DNA of 64,000 nt, from assembly GCA_022483465.1 (NCBI GenBank), contig JAKVNF010000004.1, forward strand, positions 433,713 through 497,712, given 5' to 3'. The DNA is from Lachnospiraceae bacterium (GTDB lineage Bacteria; Bacillota; Clostridia; Lachnospirales; Lachnospiraceae). Under the pieces are notes generated by a model. That model was given only the letters and a program-made list of their open reading frames with translations. It was not told where the DNA came from and ran no database searches. The number at the start of each line of letters is the position of its first letter. Within the stretch, counting starts at the first letter, position 1. The position numbers were made by a program, and so were the translations under genes. Positions 1 through 8,901 of this stretch are shown here, one piece after another.

Positions 1-527
1 GCAGAGCCCACCATGCCGAGAATCATGACCCAGAGTCTGGGCCCGATGACGAGCTTTGCCCGCTCATTCGGATCTTCGGTCATGGTTCGATAGAGCAGGT
101 TCCCGTTGTTGAAGGAAGTCCCCAGATCATAGACAAGATAAAACAGGATGACCCACACCGAGACCGCCACCTGGCTCCCCTTGATGCCGGCGGGCATGGC
201 GTAGAGAAAGAAGGTCCCCACGGTCGTCAGAAGGATACTGAACAGGAAAAACGGCTTGTATTTTCCCATCTTCCTGGGCTTTGCGGAGTCCATCAAAAAG
301 GACTGCAGCGGATCGTCCAGCGCATCAAAGATTCTCGCGACCAAAAGCAGCACCGTCGCCAGCGCTGCCGCAAAGGAGCCGAGCCCCGCATAGTCTGTCA
401 TGTAACTCATGAACATCGAGGACATAAAGATCGAAGCCAGGCCGCCTGTCGTGGACAGGGCGGTGACGCCAAAAACCTCTTTTCCCCCGACGTGTTCCGG
501 ATTCACTTCTTTTTTCTTTCTGCTCAT
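1..527 (-). CDS. GPH-family sugar:cation symporter, N-terminal part
   Basis: The reading frame runs off the left edge, so only about 175 N-terminal residues are present. It starts at ATG 525-527 behind a GGGAGGAGGG ribosome site. The protein opens with a short basic tail followed by alternating hydrophobic helices. The segment around residues 55-75 (ARIFDALDDPLQSFLMDSAK) has the D-x-x-x-D-P loop-2/3 signature typical of glycoside-pentoside-hexuronide symporters of the MFS superfamily. It is therefore an inner-membrane importer of a sugar or glycoside with Na+ or H+; the substrate cannot be read from the sequence. It lies 94 bp downstream of an AraC regulator on the same strand, so that regulator probably controls it. 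GC-rich codon use matches the right flank, suggesting chromosomal backbone. Confidence 0.85.
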   Translation of the reverse strand, partial: MSRKKKEVNPEHVGGKEVFGVTALSTTGGLASIFMSSMFMSYMTDYAGLGSFAAALATVLLLVARIFDALDDPLQSFLMDSAKPRKMGKYKPFFLFSILLTTVGTFFLYAMPAGIKGSQVAVSVWVILFYLVYDLGTSFNNGNLLYRTMTEDPNERAKLVIGPRLWVMILGMVGS

Positions 528-621
528 GGATTTCCCTCCTCCCAAAGCATTGCTGATCCGTACTTTCATGATCTATCATGCCGGAATACCGGAAGAGGGG
601 ATTAGTTGGTTTGTTGCAGAA

Positions 622-1860
622 TTATTGTTTTTGTTGCATCTTCTCTCTCCGGGTCACAAATTTCCCATCTACGGCGACGTTTCCGTCCCGGTACTGCCCC
701 GGTGTCATGCCGGTCGCCTGGCGGAACATCTTCCCGAAACTGGAGGGGGAATCGAACTGCAGCCAGTCCGCAATCTCCGCGATCCTCGCATCCGAGTAGC
801 GAAGCAGGTTGGTTGCCGCCCGGATTTTTTCCCGCTGGATGTACTCCCGGATGCTGATTCCCTCTGCCTCCTTAAACTTTCTCGAGAGACTCGACCGGTT
901 CATCCCGATCTTCTCCGCCATCTCCTCCACCCGGATCCCGGTGTGCAGGTGCTGGGCGATATAGTCCTTGCACTTCTCCACGTCCTGGTCCTTGCTGTTG
1001 TCGCGCTTTGCCCTGCGGATGGCATCGAAATAGACTGCCTGCGTCTCGGCGATCACCTTCCAGATGGTGGAGACGGAGTCCGCCTTTTCGAGCTTTCGGA
1101 GCAGGTCGTCGCTGAGAGCATAGGAGACGTAATCAGCCACACCCGCCCGGATTGCCGATCTGCAAAACAGCGTGATCATGGAAACCGCCAGGTACTCCGC
1201 CTGTTTAGAACGATCCTCCGCGACCGCGCCGGTGTTGCCCAGAATCACCTGGTCCCCGAGCTTTGCGAATTGCTCCTCATCCCCTGCCTCCACCGCATCC
1301 CAGAGTTTCTTCTCATAGGCGTAGGGCAGGTGCGGCTGGATCTCCTCCTGATGGGTTCGGTAGTACTCCTCCAGTTCGGCGATCGTTCTGTCCCGGTCTT
1401 CCCCCGTCACTTTGGTGGCCGTGGTTTCCATCCTGCTGCCGGCCAGCGTTCCGTTCATCATGTAGCAGAGAAGCCGCAGCACACTCATCCCCTGGTCCAC
1501 GGTGACCGTGGGAAGGATAAAGCCCTTCTCCTCGATCCCGAACCGGACCCGGAGCTCATGCCGCTCGGAGGGGGAGAGCACCTTGTTCTCACAGGGGCCA
1601 AGCACAATCTCATGTCCCTGCTGATCCCGCAGATACCCATACAGGATGCCGGGGGCAGTGGAAAGCGTCACCGGAAGTTCCTTCTGCGCATAGAGGCTCC
1701 GCAGCCGCTCCAGCACCTCCCCGTAGAGCGCCTTAGTGGTATGCAGCGCCGCCCAGCCACTGCTGTAGCAGGGTTCTCCATCCTCCCCGAGGAGAATCAG
1801 CGGCACATCCGCGCAGTTCGAGAGCTGCAGCATACAGTATTGGATTTCCTCCTGGTTCAT
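622..1860 (-). CDS. AraC-family transcriptional regulator
   Basis: This is a 412-residue protein if started at ATG 1858-1860, which has GGGGAGG seven bases upstream. A longer frame reaches 1950 but lacks a ribosome site. The C-terminal ~100 residues carry the two helix-turn-helix motifs of AraC/XylS: VEEMAEKIGMNRSSLSRKF and then IAEIADWLQFDSPSSFGKMF, followed by a TPGQYR tail. The N-terminal ~300 residues match no cupin that I can recognise and look like the ligand- or phosphotransfer-type sensor region seen in large Firmicutes AraC proteins (motif GPCENKVLSPSERHELRVRF). It precedes a GPH sugar symporter on the same strand, so local control of sugar uptake is the likely role. The inducer is unknown. 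Confidence 0.85.
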   Translation of the reverse strand: MNQEEIQYCMLQLSNCADVPLILLGEDGEPCYSSGWAALHTTKALYGEVLERLRSLYAQKELPVTLSTAPGILYGYLRDQQGHEIVLGPCENKVLSPSERHELRVRFGIEEKGFILPTVTVDQGMSVLRLLCYMMNGTLAGSRMETTATKVTGEDRDRTIAELEEYYRTHQEEIQPHLPYAYEKKLWDAVEAGDEEQFAKLGDQVILGNTGAVAEDRSKQAEYLAVSMITLFCRSAIRAGVADYVSYALSDDLLRKLEKADSVSTIWKVIAETQAVYFDAIRRAKRDNSKDQDVEKCKDYIAQHLHTGIRVEEMAEKIGMNRSSLSRKFKEAEGISIREYIQREKIRAATNLLRYSDARIAEIADWLQFDSPSSFGKMFRQATGMTPGQYRDGNVAVDGKFVTRREKMQQKQ

Positions 1861-1950
1861 ATCTGCCTCCCCGTTGTGATGATGCAGCCGCAGCAGGAAA
1901 ACCGCTTTATCCCTGCAGGGCTTCTGTTTCCATCTTAACCTGCTTTCCAT

Positions 1951-2356
1951 TTCGAAGTAAATATTTCGGCTTCGCGGGCGGCAGGGCGGGGTCCGGTGCC
2001 GTACCCATGCAAAGGTTTGCGCCCGGCAGCAGGATTTTTCTCCGTAAATTGCAATAACAAGTTGGACACCCTTGCCTTCGGCTATATCCTTCCCACTACC
2101 GGGCGGATTCCGGACTTTCGCCGGTTAGAAACGTGCGCCGCCGGGCGCACCAAAAATCCCGGTAAGCCTTGTGGACACAAGGCTTACCGGGTGTAACACT
2201 GCGGCCAATTGCATTCCGATCAATTCGACAGCATTTTCCCGGATTACCCGCAAGCCGCGGGCATCACAGAAAGTATTGCTGAATAGTTGCTGTTATCAAA
2301 TCACGCTTTGAGAGCCTGAAAGCGGCGTAAATGTGTCATCTCTCGGTTCAATTTCA
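1951..2356. other. intergenic junction, backbone to accessory DNA
   Basis: No gene is visible. GC content drops from left to right. It holds a perfect 16-bp-arm inverted repeat at 2158-2191 (arms CCCGGTAAGCCTTGTG and its complement, 2-base loop) and a weaker hairpin CGCTTT/AAAGCG at 2304-2324 just beyond the guaA-like end at 2357. A single GTTATCA at about 2293 matches the arm motif seen near 8246-8276. It is probably the outermost edge of the island array. Confidence 0.5.
2158..2191. terminator. perfect inverted repeat, candidate terminator or island-end hairpin
   Basis: The arms are 16 bp and perfectly complementary around a 2-base centre. AAAAA precedes it on the plus strand, which would give a U-run on a minus-strand transcript. 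The core GTAAGCCTTGTG also occurs in the hairpin at 10922-10959, next to another guaA-like end, so the two hairpins may be related. Confidence 0.5.
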
Positions 2357-2513
2357 TTATTCGAGCTCTCCGAAACAGCATTTGATGCTGAGTAGTTTTG
2401 CTTGTACCTTTTGTCTTTTTAAGTTCGTTATTGAACTGTTTTATTTCCTTTCTTTCCATTTTTGGCGTTTTTTGTTGTCATTTGGTTGTCGCCATGACAA
2501 CCGATCGACAACA
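2357..2513 (-). repeat. guaA-3'-end-like attachment site 1 with arm repeats
   Basis: TTATTCGAGCTC at 2357-2368 reads on the minus strand as ...Glu-Leu-Glu-stop, the same tail as guaA (55320-55331). TGAACTGTT follows at 2432. TGTC repeats lie at 2476 and 2487, with inverted GACAA repeats at 2495 and 2506. Each pair is 11 bp apart. Spacings match sites 3 and 5 within 1-2 bp. I infer an att remnant of a guaA-targeting island. The IS at 2528 sits just beyond the arms. Confidence 0.65.
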
Positions 2514-2527
2514 TTATTACCGTTTAA

Positions 2528-4421
2528 CCCAAAATCGCAAAGTTTTTTACTAGGCGTCCCGGGATGACTCCATTAAAATGTCAATAGACGTTGGAAATAG
2601 GGCATAAAACGACATTGTAACCTCTGTAAAATGCTAGTATAATAACTGATAGATATTTTACTAGCAATTTAGAGGGCGGCCATGTACAGCAATACAGATG
2701 TACTCGTTAAAACTCCGAAATCAAGCGACAAGGGAACTATCCATATCCTCACCACGGGTTATGTCTTGCTCGCCACAGAGTATCATTGGGACTCTGAGAA
2801 GCGGCGTCCTGTCGACAAACGGATCTCAATCGGAAAAATTGTCGATGGCGATCGCTCTCATATGCATCCAAACAAGAACTATGAGCAGTTCTTCGGTCCC
2901 ATCGATGCTGAGGTGAACCGACTGAAGGACACCTTCGGCACAAAGGCCCGTAAAGCTGCCGGCAAAACGGATTCGAAGCTCTCCTTTGGACCGTACCTGG
3001 TTCTAAAGGCGGCCGCAGAGCAATCCGGATGCTATACCGCTCTGACACGGGTCTACCCTGAATATGAGCGGAAAATCATTGCATTGGCCGTCTACTCCAT
3101 TGTTGCGGAAAGTTCAACTGCCCAGCTGTTTCCCGGTTGGTGTTTTGATCACTACTGCGGTCTGGATCGTGTCATCGACGACAGTGAAGTCAGCGGCCTA
3201 TACCGTCTGATCGGGTCAGATGAGGGAAATATCAATGTGTTCTTCCGGATTTTCCGGGAAGAATACGAGAAACGATTTCCCCGAAAGGACAGCAATCGGG
3301 TCATTGCCTTTGACTCCACCAATCAAAACACCCAGTCCGAGAATGAAGATCTTGCAGAGTTCGGAAAATCCAAGACCGATTTTGGCCTGAAGATCATTAA
3401 CACGGCTATGTTTGTGGATGAAGAGACCGGCATTCCTATGTGGTATGAGCACTACGACGGTTCTCTCCTGGATAAGGTGCAGACGTCCTTCTCATTGAAA
3501 AAGATCGTGGATGCAGGATATCAAAAGCTGTTCGCAATGTTCGATCGAGGATACTTTTCAGAGGACATCATCAAAGCCCTCCGGAAAGTAAAGGATCTGG
3601 AATATGGTGTCCTCTGTCCAGACAATGTCAACTGGGTAGATGCGCTCATCAAAGATCATGGAGCGGAGATCCGCGGAAAGCAGAAATACCTGACGACGGA
3701 GCCCAACGTATTTGGAAAGCGGTACCCGGTAACAGTGGCTGGAAAGGCTTGCTTTGCCTACCTCTTCTTTGATCACTCCCGGGAATTTGATGAGGAACAG
3801 TCCATAAGGAGCACTATTTCCTATTACTTCAATGAGGCATCCAAGAGAAAACGCTACACGGAAAAGATGGCGCAGGACTACGCTCCAAAAGGGATCATTG
3901 TCGTTAAAAAGGCCGATCCAGAAACAGGGAAGAACTTCACCATCCTGGAGGACACTGAAATGATCCAGACGATGGTCGATCGTGCCGGATTCTTTGTTCT
4001 CGTCAGTGATACTGAAATGACGGCATCCGAGGCAATCCGGATTATCCGGCGACGTGATGTTGTGGAGCACGTCTTCGAATCCATCAAGCGGCACTTTGAT
4101 CTGTCGGTCACATACACCCACTCCATCGAGACATATCGGGGGAAGATGTTCACGGCCTTTATCGCAAGCATTCTCTTTGCCACGCTGACATGGGATTTGA
4201 GGGAAGTGCTTCACGATAAGACCAGTGCAACCATCGCCTTCGAGATGATGGAGCTAAACAAGTATAAGGTGGAACTGCAGTCTGATGGCAGTTGGTATCC
4301 GTCCTATGCGATGAGCAGGATTCAGAAGGAACTGGTCTCCAAGGTTGGCCTCACAGAGGACGAGGCAATCAACCAGGCAACTGAGATCAAGCTGCTAGTA
4401 TAAAAACTTGCGATTTAGGGG
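2528..4421 (+). mobile_element. IS1634-type insertion sequence (copy A)
   Basis: This is a 1894-bp element with related ends CCCAAAATCGCAAAG (left) and, inverted, CCCCTAAATCGCAAG (right). It is flanked by a 5-bp duplication TTTAA at 2523-2527 and 4422-4426. It holds one transposase gene and landed directly after the stop codon of the AlbA-type regulator. Confidence 0.8.
2682..4403 (+). CDS. IS1634-family transposase
   Basis: A 573-residue DDE transposase, the usual length for the IS1634 group of the IS4 superfamily. Visible catalytic blocks are VIAFDSTNQ (first Asp, about residue 210), LFAMFDRGYFSED (second Asp, about 287) and the C-terminal RRDVVEHVFESIKRHFDL, whose Glu completes the triad with the Y/F-(2)-R/K-like spacing of this superfamily. 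It starts at ATG 2682 behind AGAGGGCGG. It fills nearly the whole element, and its stop lies 18 bp from the right end. The frame is intact and both ends and the target duplication are present, so it may be active. It is not closely related to the other IS1634-type transposase at 26546-28195. Confidence 0.9.
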   Translation: MYSNTDVLVKTPKSSDKGTIHILTTGYVLLATEYHWDSEKRRPVDKRISIGKIVDGDRSHMHPNKNYEQFFGPIDAEVNRLKDTFGTKARKAAGKTDSKLSFGPYLVLKAAAEQSGCYTALTRVYPEYERKIIALAVYSIVAESSTAQLFPGWCFDHYCGLDRVIDDSEVSGLYRLIGSDEGNINVFFRIFREEYEKRFPRKDSNRVIAFDSTNQNTQSENEDLAEFGKSKTDFGLKIINTAMFVDEETGIPMWYEHYDGSLLDKVQTSFSLKKIVDAGYQKLFAMFDRGYFSEDIIKALRKVKDLEYGVLCPDNVNWVDALIKDHGAEIRGKQKYLTTEPNVFGKRYPVTVAGKACFAYLFFDHSREFDEEQSIRSTISYYFNEASKRKRYTEKMAQDYAPKGIIVVKKADPETGKNFTILEDTEMIQTMVDRAGFFVLVSDTEMTASEAIRIIRRRDVVEHVFESIKRHFDLSVTYTHSIETYRGKMFTAFIASILFATLTWDLREVLHDKTSATIAFEMMELNKYKVELQSDGSWYPSYAMSRIQKELVSKVGLTEDEAINQATEIKLLV

Positions 4422-4637
4422 TTTAATCTTCATGTTTTTCACCATGATCGGGTATGCTCCCTCCTTCCCGAAGACAAATCCGTGCCGTTGGGGACTTAAT
4501 ATTTCCGTCTCGATATATTATACCAGATTGAATCATCGGATTGATGATTTCTTTGAGAAAGCGGTTTCTTTGCGAATAGCCGACGTGAGCCTGAAGTTCT
4601 TTAACAGACTTGGGGCCCTCCTCTCTTAAAAATTGAA

Positions 4638-5851
4638 GGCGTTAGTAAGAAAACGGGTTGATAAGCAATAAGTGCATCTTGTAGTCATCAAATTGCAAGC
4701 AGATTGAGCTCCTTAACATCTCCATAATGGTGTACCTTCTTGGGATTCCTGGATGCAAAGAGAGCGTCCGCAAGTTCCCCAATCGTGGTCCTCTGCCTGT
4801 ACGCTGCCCGGAATACGAGGTTGTAACGGTTCAAATACTTGGTAGCCACGCCGCGATATTCGATATAGCGGTGCTTGATAAAGGAGTGAAGGTTGTTCAC
4901 AGTGTTCAGATTGAAGAAACTTGCCGACTCCTTCTTCACATTCATGACCGTGATTCCCAGGATCTTGCTCAGTCTTGGATACACATTCATGCCGTCCGTC
5001 AGGAAAAGTGTTCCCTTCTGGACATGACCAGTATAGATATCAACAACATCCGCACTGGAAGGCCTTGCCCGGTTCTCGGATTTCACGATCAGATCGCCAG
5101 TCTTGCGCTGTACTGCGGTGCAGATACAGATCTGCTCGTCTGAAAGGCCGCGTTTGGATGCGGGAGTGCCACGCTTGCGGGGCTTTCGACTGGCATCAGG
5201 GCCAAATTTCGTACCTTTTTTGGACTCCGGAACGTAGGTTTCATCCGCTTCCACGACATCTTCCACCGTGGCTGGCTGCTCCACCTGCATGTCCTCGAGA
5301 GCAAGCATGATCTTATGCCGCATGAAGAACAGACTGCTATGGCTGATCTTGCATCCATGGCTGGCAAGTGACTTGACCGTCTTATCCAGAGAGGTCCCCC
5401 TGAGCGTCTCTTCCAGAACCTTGGTCCAGATCTCAGTACCAAAGTGTGAGCCTGAGAGCAAAGTGTTGCTCGTTGTAACAAATGACGTTCCACATTGCCT
5501 GCAGATGTATGCCTGTTTTCCATGTTTGTGTCCATTCCTAACAACATGAGCATTGGAATGGCAGATCGGACAATCCAAACGGGGAGCAATCATCTTCTTC
5601 GGAGAAGAGGTTGCACTCTCATGGGAGAAGCCCTCCATGAGCTTGTTAACAAGAAGAATCAGGTCGTCCCTGGAAAGATCTCTGGCTTCGGTCAGTATGC
5701 GCTCAATGCAGCTCATAGTCTTGCCCTCCTGGCAAGACTATTGTAGTTCAAGTTAGAGAAGGCCGTTGTACAGCAGAATGTACAAAACGGCATATTTTAT
5801 ACTTCTGCTAAAATGCTTTGGAGCTTATCAACCCGTTTTCTTACTAACGCC
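4638..5851 (-). mobile_element. IS1595-family insertion sequence (copy 1)
   Basis: This is a 1214-bp element whose inverted ends begin GGCGTTAGTAAGAAAACGGG. It is flanked by the 8-bp target duplication AAATTGAA at 4630-4637 and 5852-5859, the duplication length expected for IS1595. It is nearly identical to copy 2 at 48401-49614. The same ends cap the MITEs in this window. Confidence 0.93.
4688..5716 (-). CDS. IS1595-family (ISXO2-like) transposase
   Basis: A 342-residue transposase. An N-terminal zinc ribbon is visible at residues ~48-80 (CPICHSNAHVVRNG...YICRQCGTSF), followed by the DDE_Tnp_IS1595 core: VVEADETYVPES (first Asp), FLTDGMNVYPR (second Asp) and NLHSFIKHRYIEYRGV near the C-terminus. 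The frame is intact. It differs from the copy at 48536-49564 by one visible residue (Ser versus Gly in NVYPRLxKILG), which implies recent transposition. As the only full IS1595-type transposase gene family here, it is the likely source of activity for the 308-bp MITEs. Confidence 0.93.
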   Translation of the reverse strand: MSCIERILTEARDLSRDDLILLVNKLMEGFSHESATSSPKKMIAPRLDCPICHSNAHVVRNGHKHGKQAYICRQCGTSFVTTSNTLLSGSHFGTEIWTKVLEETLRGTSLDKTVKSLASHGCKISHSSLFFMRHKIMLALEDMQVEQPATVEDVVEADETYVPESKKGTKFGPDASRKPRKRGTPASKRGLSDEQICICTAVQRKTGDLIVKSENRARPSSADVVDIYTGHVQKGTLFLTDGMNVYPRLSKILGITVMNVKKESASFFNLNTVNNLHSFIKHRYIEYRGVATKYLNRYNLVFRAAYRQRTTIGELADALFASRNPKKVHHYGDVKELNLLAI

Positions 5852-7118
5852 AAATTGAATGACTTTTTCTGTATCAGGCATTTGTTCTCTATCCCACGCC
5901 TGTGCTATAGGTTCATAGAGTCTGTCAAACAAACGCAGGTCAAGAAACCCCGGATAGATGGAAACAACCGGCTGAAGATGGTCATCACTGTTACGATAGC
6001 TATCTATCATCGTCTGAAATCCGGTTCCACCTCGCTCCATTAAATTTGCCACATCCAGACAGGCCGCAATAATGGAATTTCTTCGGATCGACGGGATCGT
6101 CCCCGCCGGATAGGCATCGTAGCTTTTCAGAAGCAGCCATGAACCTGGTGACACGATATCAATCCTGTCACTGTAAATATCCACATCAATCTGTGTTCCT
6201 GCTATAGAATAGTCTCTGTGCGCAATCGCATTGACCATTGCTTCTCTGACAGCTTCTTTGGGATACGACCGGATCTCCTCTCTTCCCCCGTTTTCCGTCT
6301 TTCTCCAACCTGTTTTTGTATTTCTTTCAATGAAGTTTAGCGTACTTCTGAGCACTTGTGATAGAGAGCCTTTGAACCTGTCACTGTCAAGGACAGTGCC
6401 GGTTTTAGTCTTTCCACGCCATAGTCGGCAGCTAACCAGAGTATCAGCTCCAGCATAATCATCCTTAAACATAAGGAAACCGGATTTTGCAAATCCATCC
6501 TTTGTGACAATTTCCTCATTCTGCAGTTCCTTCAAGGTCGGAGCAGATTTATCTTGACGAAATTCTCTGCAAAGATCAATATATTCCGTCCAGCGCTCTT
6601 CCTCATACAGAACATCAGTGCTTTCGTTATCGACACCATGTTTCCGTTTTGACAAAGATATAATGTCTTCCGGCGTAGCCGGTGTGGAATTGCCGTCACC
6701 CTTTATACAAACCGTCTCATTGAAATCGCCTTCACGGTAACGCACGATGGAATCCGATGGTGCTACATGAACAGCCAGAACAAATTTCTCTGCCGCCTCA
6801 TCAACGCTTCGCATCATGTAACTGATTCTGACATGCGGAAAAATATGCCGGTCGTTGACTATTGCAATCAGGTTTTTCGTCCGATCAATGTCACCCAGAT
6901 CTAGTCCAAATGCCTCTCCATCGTTTGAAACGCCAACAAATAGAATGCCTCCATCTCCATTGGCATATCCAACTAGTGATTTCGCCCATTTCACCGGGTT
7001 GTCCGGATTTAACACCGCTTTATATTCGTACTTCCTGTCTTCTGCAATAACATCCGAGTATAATTTCGTGATTCTCATGTGACAATCCTCCGCAGCTCTT
7101 CTTTCATTACCATATCAA

Positions 7119-7300
7119 ACATTGTTTAACATTGCATGAACATTGTTATTAACATTGTTCGACATTGCCCCGATTGGGAATGTTGAATCTCAAACTTCAA
7201 ATCCTATGAGCTGATATTACCCTATTTTTCCATGTAAGGACTGGACTTATGGCCTCCGAAAAAACCTTGGCGAACATTATTCAAACATTGTTACAACATT
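7119..7300. repeat. helically phased ACATTG repeats
   Basis: ACATTG occurs at 7119, 7129, 7140, 7152 and 7162 (spacing 10-12 bp). ACATT recurs at 7274, 7285 and 7296 (exactly 11 bp). The first cluster sits directly upstream of the AlbA-type gene start (7078), so it may be an operator. The spacing also matches the arm-type repeats at island ends in this window. Confidence 0.6.
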
Positions 7301-7320
7301 ACACAGCTCAACAATGTTGA

Positions 7321-7661
7321 AACGCTCCAACTTCGCAACGTCCTGCCCTTGTCCTTATATCCGGTCCTTTCACTTTTATTGTGGGATGAGTCCCTTCTTG
7401 ACCGCCCTCATGGCCCTCTGCCCGGGTTCTCCCCAGATGCCCTTTAGCACACCTTGTATCTGTACCCTTGGCCGGACCGTGGGAGCATCGCCGAGGGGAC
7501 CACGGTCTCAGAGCTGTCGCCGTTAGATCCTCTTGTACGGATGTCTGGATGACTCCATGATCTTCAGAGAGGGGGAATCATTACACAAGGTGTATCTGCT
7601 TTGTGGGTTCCCCTAGAAGAATATAATATAATGGGAATAAGAAAAATTGTCTATACAGGAG
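7321..7661. other. non-coding stretch
   Basis: No convincing gene is visible. There is an 8-bp-stem hairpin GACCGTGG/CCACGGTC at 7475-7507. A possible promoter -10 TATAAT lies near 7625, ahead of the small gene that starts at 7662. Confidence 0.4.
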
Positions 7662-7787
7662 GTGTTAACGCCGTATGTCAAAAACGGCAAGGTGTACTAC
7701 ACGGAGATCACACAGGAGGAAGCCGCGAGGTATGGCCGTCGAATATGGAGAAGGATGCACCCGGAGGAGGCCAGGAAAGCTTCATAG
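7662..7787 (+). CDS. small hypothetical protein, possible island gene remnant
   Basis: The 41-residue frame opens with GTG at 7662 and reads MLTPYVKNGKVYYTEITQ followed by EEAARYGRRIWRRMHPEEARKAS. The composition (charged, with alternating Y/R/E) looks like real coding sequence rather than noise. A TATAAT box lies about 35 bp upstream and a strong terminator follows 28 bp after the stop. Against it, AGGAG abuts the GTG directly, which is too close for normal initiation, so this may be the surviving end of a longer gene. I do not recognise the family. The longer frame in another register (start 7675) is probably spurious. Confidence 0.35.
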   Translation: MLTPYVKNGKVYYTEITQEEAARYGRRIWRRMHPEEARKAS

Positions 7788-7814
7788 GCGTACTTCCAGA
7801 AGCAAAGTATACAG

Positions 7815-7855
7815 AATCCCCACGAATCATTTGCATCCAATGATTCGTGGGGATT
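7815..7855 (+). terminator. rho-independent terminator
   Basis: Perfect 16-bp stem (7815-7830 with 7840-7855, 9-base loop) followed by TTTTCTC. It terminates the small gene at 7662-7787. Confidence 0.75.
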
Positions 7856-7859
7856 TTCT

Positions 7860-8058
7860 CTATGCGTGGATCCTGCCGATCAGGGGATGAGCCGAGCCAG
7901 TACCATTCGCTGGGGCACAATACGCCACATGCGGAGCTGAGCCCCCAGGCTTCGAGGAGATGGACCCTCCGGGATAGTATTCAACTGGTGAAAGAATATG
8001 TGTCTGTTCAACCAATCTCTATCAGGCGCTTACGGTTCGACTGAGGAAAACCAAGGAA
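7860..8058 (+). other. short stretch with a possible gene tail
   Basis: The only coding-like signal is a frame ending at TGA 8058-8060 that reads NLYQALTVRLRKTKE-stop, directly before the TGATCTCA arm repeats. It could be the last residues of a lost gene at an island end. No start or domain is visible. Confidence 0.2.
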
Positions 8059-8276
8059 TGATCTCAAAGTGATCTCACGGATCAAAAATAACCCCCAGGA
8101 TTCCTTTATTTTCAAGGAATTCTGGGGGTTCGTTTACTATTCGAGCTCGAAATACTGATTCTTACCCGTTTGGGTTAAGCTCCATGACAGGATTTGATTC
8201 CATTTGATTTCAGCTATCCTGTTTCTACAGGGTATACGAACTGATGTTATCAATTTGTTATCAAGGAATGTTATCA
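8059..8276 (-). repeat. guaA-3'-end-like attachment site 2 with terminator and arm repeats
   Basis: CTATTCGAGCTC at 8137-8148 reads ...Phe-Glu-Leu-Glu-stop (TAG) on the minus strand. It is followed in that direction by a long hairpin (8090-8130, arms AACCCCCAG and CTGGGGGTT) and an A-run giving a terminal U-run. TGATCTCA repeats lie left of it at 8059 and 8070 (11 bp). GTTATCA repeats lie right of it at 8246, 8257 and 8270. The different arm motifs on the two sides suggest that it separates two different islands. Confidence 0.6.
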
Positions 8277-8283
8277 GTTGCTC

Positions 8284-8646
8284 TTACACCTTCTCCAATG
8301 CGTCATTCTTAGAGAGTAAGTACACACAATACTGATTCATACTGACACCTTCTTCTTTAGAATGTGCCGCCAGCGCCCGGTGAAGGCTTTTCGGGATTCT
8401 CAGCTTAAACTGTCCGGAATAATCGTCGAGCGAAACCGGCTCTGCAATCTCTGTTCCTTCCTCTAATGCAGCTTTCAGCCACGCTTTCTTTGCATCTACA
8501 GCATTTTTTACAACAGATTCCACAGTTTCCCCGACCGTAATGCAGCCGGGAAGTTCGGGATAGCGGGCAACATATCCCCCCTCATCCGAATCCGGAACAA
8601 TCTCCAGCTTATAGGGAAGATTCATATAATATTCAATCGTTTTCAT
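8284..8646 (-). CDS. hicB: HicB-family antitoxin
   Basis: 120 residues from ATG 8644-8646, preceded by GGAGGAGG; the longer upstream frame overlaps hicA and is not the start. The N-terminal ~75 residues form the degenerate RNase-H-like HicB fold (YVARYPELPGCITVGET, then AxxNAxxAxxAWLKAALEEG). The C-terminus is a ribbon-helix-helix/Arc-type DNA-binding segment (GQFKLRIPKSLHRALAAHSK). HicB neutralises HicA and represses the operon. It overlaps hicA by 14 bases, so the two genes are co-translated. The order is hicA then hicB, the common arrangement. Confidence 0.92.
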   Translation of the reverse strand: MKTIEYYMNLPYKLEIVPDSDEGGYVARYPELPGCITVGETVESVVKNAVDAKKAWLKAALEEGTEIAEPVSLDDYSGQFKLRIPKSLHRALAAHSKEEGVSMNQYCVYLLSKNDALEKV

Positions 8647-8884
8647 GTAATGATTCCTCCTCCACGACTTCACGCACCATTTCGACATATACTTTCTTGA
8701 TCGGCTCATGCTTTGGAATCGTAATAGGACTTTTCCCGGGCTTGCGGAAAGTGTAATGACTGCTTCCGCCCTTCGGCGCATTCATTGTGTATCCATAGTT
8801 CTCTAGAACTTTCCTCAGCTCATCAAATCGCATGTCCTTTGACAGCGAAAGAATTCTACTTAAAAGTTTGTCCCACTTCGACAT
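8633..8884 (-). CDS. hicA: HicA-family mRNA interferase toxin
   Basis: 83 residues, a typical HicA size. The dsRBD-like fold is recognisable, with the catalytic His in GGSSHYTFRKPGK at about residue 43. It is preceded by FDELRKVLENYGY, the standard HicA opening helix. HicA cleaves mRNA in the cytoplasm when not bound by HicB. A palindromic operator within the promoter lies 18 bp upstream. The pair sits at an island boundary, consistent with a role in stabilising the island, but that role is inferred. Confidence 0.92.
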   Translation of the reverse strand: MSKWDKLLSRILSLSKDMRFDELRKVLENYGYTMNAPKGGSSHYTFRKPGKSPITIPKHEPIKKVYVEMVREVVEEESLHEND

Positions 8885-8901
8885 TTTGTTCTCCTGATCT
8901 A

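Larger units (their letters stand above)
4423..7078 (-). pseudogene. AlbA_2/Schlafen-type ATP-binding regulator, split by IS1595 insertion
   Basis: The 5' part (7078 down to 5852) codes about 409 residues. An N-terminal AlbA_2 (Schlafen-like) domain covers residues ~15-130 (EYKAVLNPDNPVKWAKSLVG, GGILFVGVSNDGEAFGL). A C-terminal HATPase_c_4-type domain covers ~270-390 (YPKEAVREAMVNAIAHRDYS, ERGGTGFQTMI). At codon IQF the frame is cut by the IS1595 element at 4638-5851. Removing it and one 8-bp AAATTGAA duplication restores the frame through a winged-helix tail (EEGPKSVKELQAHVGYSQR...) to TAA at 4423-4425. Such proteins are common in mobile islands as putative regulators or defence-linked ATPases; the function here is unknown. 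Five phased ACATTG repeats lie just upstream (7119-7167) and could be its own operator. Confidence 0.85.

Noticed and set aside
409-1938. 509-codon open frame on the plus strand
   Set aside because: It lies antisense to the AraC regulator and the symporter start; long antisense frames are expected in this GC-rich stretch, and its translation shows no domain.
3558-4214. 218-codon minus-strand frame within the first IS1634-type element
   Set aside because: Antisense shadow of the transposase.
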